From the NCBI RefSeq assembly GCF_000004195.4, contig NC_030680.2:150206045-150270044 (forward strand): a stretch of DNA of 64,000 nucleotides, written 5' to 3'. How positions within the stretch are numbered: position 1 is the first letter of the stretch; each line of letters starts with the position of its first letter. Shown in pieces: positions 58,715-64,000 of this stretch. The translations under genes and the position numbers were made by a program. This DNA comes from Xenopus tropicalis. Taxonomy: Eukaryota; Chordata; Amphibia; Anura; Pipidae. Below the pieces are notes generated by a model. That model saw only the letters and a program-made list of their open reading frames with translations, was not told the origin of the DNA and did not search any database.

Positions 58715-59202
58715 TTAAAGGGGACCTGTCACCCACACATAAAAAGCTGTATAATAAAAGTCCTTTACAAATTAAACATGAAACCCAAATTCCTTTTTTA
58801 ATTAAATCATCCATACCTGTTATAAATGTTTTTAAAAATCTGAGCTGTCAATCATATATTGTCTGCCCCGCCTCTATGCTCTATGCTGAAGGCATAGAGG
58901 CGGGACACGCAATATATGATTGACAGCTCAGATTTTTCAGTTACAATTACTTTTACTTCCCATTCAGCACTTCCTAGATATCACCCAGATGGCAAATGTA
59001 TAAGATTTTGGGGGGATACAAAGCTTCCCTTAATAACACAGTACACAAAATGGCGGCTGCCTGCTGGCTGTGACTGTAAATTCCAAAATTGAAGGGAAAA
59101 GAAATTCAATAATTTATACAGTGTCAATAAAGTTTATTTGGCTCTACTAACCTGATACAGAAGGAATTGGAATTATTTCTAAAGGTGACAGGTCCCCTTT
59201 AA
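58715..59202. mobile_element. complete T2-like MITE with internal palindrome
   Basis: 488 bp from TTAAAGGGGACCTGTCACC to GGTGACAGGTCCCCTTTAA: perfect 19-bp terminal inverted repeats with TTAA at both edges. It also has a large internal palindrome at 58834-58937 (arms of 46 bp, three mismatches, 12-bp loop). Confidence 0.93.
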
Positions 59203-59771
59203 TTCTCCCCCCCCCCCCATAGCTAAAGGCATCACCAGGCAGCAGTGCTGTAAGTCCCACGCAATCTGCTGTCTATGTAACCTTTATAATTCCCATATCC
59301 GTGTCCCTTTCATATTCCCATGTTTGTATTATAGAAAACAATGGCACCGAATGACTCAGCCGCTCATTTACTGCAATGGAGTAAAGCGGCAGAAGGGGGG
59401 GGGAGAGGAATCTGATATCCTTAACCTTGTGCCACTGCGGAAGTCCATTAAGAGATCATAGAAAGGAAAGCGAGTGGCCCCGGAGGGATTTGGGTAAGTG
59501 ACCTGCTCAGTCCGTATGTCGGAAGCTGAATACAGGGAATCTATACGTCGGCGGGCAGGTCAGGGGGGCGTTATAGGACAAGTCCTTATTACAATGGATT
59601 ATTATCATTAAAATAGATAAGAGGTTTAATTTGCTGGGAGTAGGGAAACCCCGCCCCCCCATATAATCAGTTCAAACTCATTTTTTCCACAAGGAATTAA
59701 TTGGTTCCCAAACATGTATGGGGATTGGTACATCTGCCCCCTGCAACACGTAAAGCAACATTGTTTCACTT
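59203..59771. other. non-repetitive DNA, no gene seen
   Basis: About 570 bp with C and G runs; nothing recognised. Confidence 0.5.
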
Positions 59772-61053
59772 TCCCCTACTGTCTCAATCTCGCCCTACTG
59801 TCCCCATCTCGCCCTACTGTCTCCATCTCGCCCTACTGTCTCCATCTTGCCCTACTGTCTCCATCTTGCCCTACTGTCTCCATCTTGTCCTACTGTCCCC
59901 ATCTTGTCCTACTGTCTCCATCTTGTCCTACTGTCCCCATCTCGCCCTACTGTCTCTATCTTGTCCTACTGTCTCCATCTTGCCCTACTGTCTCCATCTT
60001 GCCCTACTGTCTCCATCCTGCCCTACTGTCTCTATCCTGCCCTACGGTCTCCATCTTGCCCTACTGTCTTCATCATGTCCTACTGTCTCCATCTTGCCCT
60101 ACTGTCTCCATCTTGTCCTACTGTCTCCATCTTGCCCTACTGTCTTCATCTTGCCCTACTGTCTCCATCTTGCCCTACTGTCTCCATCTTGCCCTACTGT
60201 CTCCATCTTGTCCTTCTGTCCCCATCTTGCCCTACTGTCTTCATTTTGCCCTACTGTCTCCATCTTGCCCTACTGTCTCCATCTTGCCCTACTGTCCCCA
60301 GCCTGCTCTACTGTCTCCATCTTGCCCTACTTTCTTCATCTTGCCCTACTGTCCCCATCTTGCCCTACTGTCTTCATTTTGCCCTACTGTCTCCATCTTG
60401 CCCTACTGTCCCCATCCTGCTCTACTGTCTCCATCTTGCCCTACTTTCTTCATCTTGCCCTACTGTCCCCATCTTGCCCTATTGTCCCCATCTTGCCCTA
60501 CTGTCCCCATCTTGCCCTACTGTCTCCATCTTGCCCTACTGTCTCCATCTTGTCCTACTGTCTCCATCTTGTCCTACTGTCTCCATCTTGTCCTACTGTC
60601 TCCATCTTGCCCTACTGTCTCCATCTTGTCCTACTGTCTTCATCTTGCCCTACTGTCTCCATCTTGCCCTACTGTCCCCATCTTGCCCTACTGTCCCCAT
60701 CTTGCCCTACTGTCCCCATCTTGCCCTACTGTCTCCATCTTGCCCTACTGTCTCCATCTTGTCCTACTGTCTCCATCTTGTCCTACTGTCTCCATCTTGT
60801 CCTACTGTCTCCATCTTGCCCTACTGTCTCCATCTTGTCCTACTGTCTTCATCTTGTCCTGCTGTCTCCATCTTGCCCTGCTGTCTCCATCTTGCCCTGC
60901 TGTCTCCATCTTGCCCTACTGTCTCCATCTTGTCCTACTGTCTCCATCTTGTCCTACTGTCTCCATCTTGTCCTACTGTCTCCATCTTGTCCTACTGTCT
61001 TCATCTTGTCCTACTGTCTCCATCTTGCCCTACTGTCTCCATCTAGCCTCCCT
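59772..61053 (+). repeat. 19-bp satellite, array C9
   Basis: About 67 copies. A block with CATCCTGCTCTACTG or CAGCCTGCTCTACTG followed by CTTTCTTCATC is duplicated (about 60298 and 60412, 114 bp apart = 6 units). Confidence 0.97.
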
Positions 61054-61660
61054 CTCAGAAGCCCAACCCACAATAGGAGCCGCCGGCGGATAGGCTGCGG
61101 GTGATTCCGTATTGCGCATCAGTCGCAGGTTTGAATACAATATCCCTGAGCCAATTTATTTCTCCAGGACATAAGAAGGAAAATCAGACTTTACTCTAAA
61201 GAAAAGTTTATATGATAATTGATTCTGGAAACTGAGTCTTATTGTAACGAGTCGCCCGTAACCGGCGCCATTCGCTACGCGGTGCCCATTCTAACGGCGC
61301 TAAACCCATGGGGATAACATTGCGGCTCTGGGGATAAATCCGCCACCAAGAGGAGGTGATTTACATACAATAACATTTAAACTGTTTGCAAATATCATTC
61401 CCTGGGGGGGGGGGGTATTATCCATTCATATCGTCACACAGGTTATTATTAATAGCGCGATTATCCACCCGGCCGGTCCCTCAACTCTCAATCACTCCCC
61501 CGAGTCTCACTCACTGGGGCACAAATGGGCTGATTCTATAGGCAGAAAGGAAGCGATTTCCATCATGGCCTCTCCTTTCCCTTCTAAATTTATAGAGATT
61601 TTAATCAGCCCCAAACCAGGTAAAATACATCCAAATAATATCGACATTCCTACCCAATGA
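61054..61660. other. non-repetitive island
   Basis: About 600 bp with CpG-containing segments (61250-61500); no exon recognised. Confidence 0.5.
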
Positions 61661-62029
61661 GCCTGTACTCAGGAATTCCCCTATACTAAGCACAATTCAG
61701 CAGGAACAGCCCCCTAAGTTTGCCCATAGCCTGTACAGAGAGATACCATAAAACTATGGCACATAGGGATTCCCTTGTACTAAGCACAATTCAGCAGGAA
61801 CAGCCCCCTAAGTTTGCCCATAGCCTGTACAGAGAGATACCATAAAACTATGGCACATAGGGATTCCCCTGTACTAAGCACAATTCAGCAGGAACAGCCC
61901 CCTAAGTTTGCCCATAGCCTGTACAGAGAGATACCATAAAACTATGGCACATAGGGATTCCCCTGTACTAAGCACAATTCAGCAGGAACAGCCCCCTAAG
62001 TTTGCCCATAGCCTGTACAGAGAGATACT
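61661..62029 (-). repeat. 94-bp tandem repeat, array F2 (inverted, about 3.9 copies)
   Basis: Same unit as 24585-24832 in opposite orientation (TTCAGCAGGAACAGCCCCC), exact 94-bp spacing (61685, 61779, 61873, 61967). The unit includes the small palindrome CCATAAAACTATGG. Confidence 0.95.
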
Positions 62030-62797
62030 ATACATATCCCAGCATACAGTGGGGCGGTAACAGTGGGATATAATGACAGTAAAAGTGACCTGGTCTGACT
62101 GTGGGTTTTCCCTGTACCAAGCACATTTCTCTATATAATTGCTGTACAGTTGCCCTTTTTAATTGCCATTCCCAGCAGATAAACCCCAATAAAACCATCT
62201 TATTTGCCTCTGGCTTTAAGCACAATCACCCGACCTTTCCCCCCTATAATCCTGAGTGTATGCGCCTGGGGGCACAGCTGTATATATATATACTCACTGT
62301 GTGTGTTATGGCTCCTGTAATGTGCGCATTTAGGAAACTCAGTGTAATTTAAGTGCTAATGGAGGCGCGGGGCAATTAGCGGCTGCCACGCTGAGCAAAC
62401 ACAATGCCCCAACGCCGCGCGTACGCGCAGTCTGGTTATTGGATGGGAGCCACCTGCTATTTCCCATTATCTCCGTGTCTGGGGGAGAAAGTAATGGGAA
62501 ATGTATATTTATTCTCCCCCCCTGTTTCCCTGACCTTGCTGCCCAGAGAAGCAGATTCTCGTCAGTTTGTCGGCGGCTTAGGCAGCGGCGCGAAACGCGT
62601 ACGAGATTCACTGGGTGGCACAATGAGATGAAGAGGCAAATATCATAGGGGGGTTATTGGTTTCCCAGGAAAAGCCAAGGGATCAGGGCTCGGTGACGTT
62701 TGTTGCTCCAACTGAGAATAGAAAAAAAGAGGGAATAAAACTACTAATGTTCTATTGCTGCAGGGGAACAAACATGGTGCCCATAGTAATGGCTAGT
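62030..62797. other. non-repetitive DNA, no gene seen
   Basis: About 770 bp, CpG-containing around 62360-62610 (GGCGCGAAACGCGTACG). No coding exon recognised. Confidence 0.5.
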
Positions 62798-63607
62798 GAG
62801 TGTTATTCTGATACCTACTGGGAGCTGCTATCTTGCTCCCTTCCCATTGTTCTGCTGATCCGCTGCTGGGGGTGAGGGGGGGGGATATCACTCCAACTTG
62901 CAGCGCAGCAGTAAAGTGTGCCTGAGTCTGAGCTTTCAGCCAGCGCTACACATTAGAACTGCTTTCAGCTAACCTATTGTTTCTCCTACTCCCATGTAAC
63001 TGGAGGAGTCCCAAGCCGGACTTGGATTTCTTACTATTGAGTGCTATTCTGATACCTACTGGGAGCTGCTATCTTGCTCCCTTCCCATTGTTCTGCTGAT
63101 CGGCTGCTGGGGGTGAGGGGGGGGGATATCACTCCAACTTGCAGCGCAGCAGTAAAGTGTGCCTGAGTCTGAGCTTTCAGCCAGCGCTACACATTAGAAC
63201 TGCTTTCAGCTAACCTATTGTTTCTCCTACTCCCATGTAACTGGAGGAGTCCCAAGCCGGACTTGGATTTCTTACTATTGAGTGCTATTCTGATACCTAC
63301 TGGGAGCTGCTATCTTGCTCCCTTCCCATTGTTCTGCTGATCGGCTGCTGGGGGTGAGGGGGGATATCACTCCAACTTGCAGCGCAGCAGTAAAGTGTGC
63401 CTGAGTCTGAGCTTTCAGCCAGCGCTACCCATTAGAACTGCTTTCAGCTAACCTATTGTTTCTCCTACTCCCATGTAACTGGAGGAGTCCCAAGCCGGAC
63501 TTGGATTTCTTACTATTGAGTGCTATTCTGATACCTACTGGGAGCTGCTATCTTGCTCCCTTCCCATTGTTCTGCTGATCGGCTGCTGGGGGTGAGGGGG
63601 GGGATAT
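62798..63607 (+). repeat. 241-bp tandem repeat, array M (about 3.4 copies)
   Basis: Long units with core GATACCTACTGGGAGCTGC at 62810, 63051, 63292 and 63530 (spacings 241, 241, 238). The differences are in the G run. Confidence 0.96.
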
Positions 63608-64000
63608 GAGCAGGGGGCACGGTTATTGCTCTAATGACCATACTGATAAGCAGATAAGCCGCTGGTTCCTGCCACTTTCCTATGGCCCCTGAGCCCCCGG
63701 CCCAATGTGTGAGGGGACTGGGTGGGTGGGTGAGTGGGTGAGCTGAGTGGGTGCAGAGTCTGTTAAAGGACCAGTCATCCCTCAATAATGACATTTAATA
63801 CGGCCAAATTAGCCTTAAATAACAGCGTTTATATATAAGAAAGTTGTAGAAATGGGCATTATGGGCTTTTACCCAGTCGGGAGGGAGCGGCGCAGTAATG
63901 CGACCGTAATGAAGAGACAAATTACATTTCAATTTCATGTTCCGTCTCCTCGGCGGCCGCCTTTCCCCCTTTCCTGACACTTTTATACAAGGAAAACTGT
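63608..64000. other. end of window; possible MITE left end at 63773
   Basis: TTAAAGGACCAGTCATCC at 63773 has the T2-like start; the element would extend past the window. No gene seen. Confidence 0.4.

Overview
The window looks like frog (Xenopus, most likely X. tropicalis) nuclear DNA. Three things point there. A minus-strand coding exon at 43864-43980 encodes the N-terminal segment of the voltage-gated calcium-channel auxiliary subunit alpha2delta-3 (cacna2d3). Several short inverted-repeat elements begin TTAAAGG, which is typical of the abundant Xenopus T2-like MITEs. A Tx1-clade LINE is also present. No other protein-coding host exon was recognised, so most of the window is probably intronic DNA on either side of one small cacna2d3 exon. 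Species assignment comes from recognising these families, not from a database search.

Layout. 1-881: tandem 100-bp repeat, split by a nearly intact 7.6-kb Tx1-like LINE (882-8448) and resuming at 8449-8917; the same repeat returns inverted at 9440-9876. 10372-16178: a 69-bp satellite, interrupted at 13560-15125 by a non-autonomous DNA transposon that itself carries a 32-bp G-rich minisatellite. 16391-18958: two facing arrays of a 19-bp satellite. 19703-22567: T2-like MITE sequence on both sides of a 95-bp array. 23540-26304: a 108-117-bp array, a 94-bp array and a MITE swollen by a purine-only array. 27024-31611: a 103-bp satellite. 32141-35141: 112-bp and 24-bp arrays. 35499-37860: 19-bp array and two complete MITEs. 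38677-42065: 114-bp, 112-bp and 19-bp arrays. 43256-45160: MITE, cacna2d3 exon, 100-bp array (inverted). 45999-53470: 19-bp arrays, MITE-derived duplications and a 71-bp array. 55328-61053: two large 19-bp arrays around a complete MITE. 61661-63607: 94-bp and 241-bp arrays.

By rough addition of the intervals below, tandem repeats fill about 34 kb (slightly over half) and the LINE another 12%. The 19-bp family alone forms nine arrays totalling about 10.6 kb, in both orientations.

The recurring theme is that arrays begin or end inside mobile-element sequence, or are themselves hit by mobile elements: LINE into the 100-bp array, DNA transposon into the 69-bp array, 95-bp array joined to a MITE at a shared GGCTGC, and one MITE family present both with and without an expanded internal purine array. 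Very long open frames in the arrays (up to about 1,200 codons) are by-products of stop-free repeat units and are not annotated as genes.
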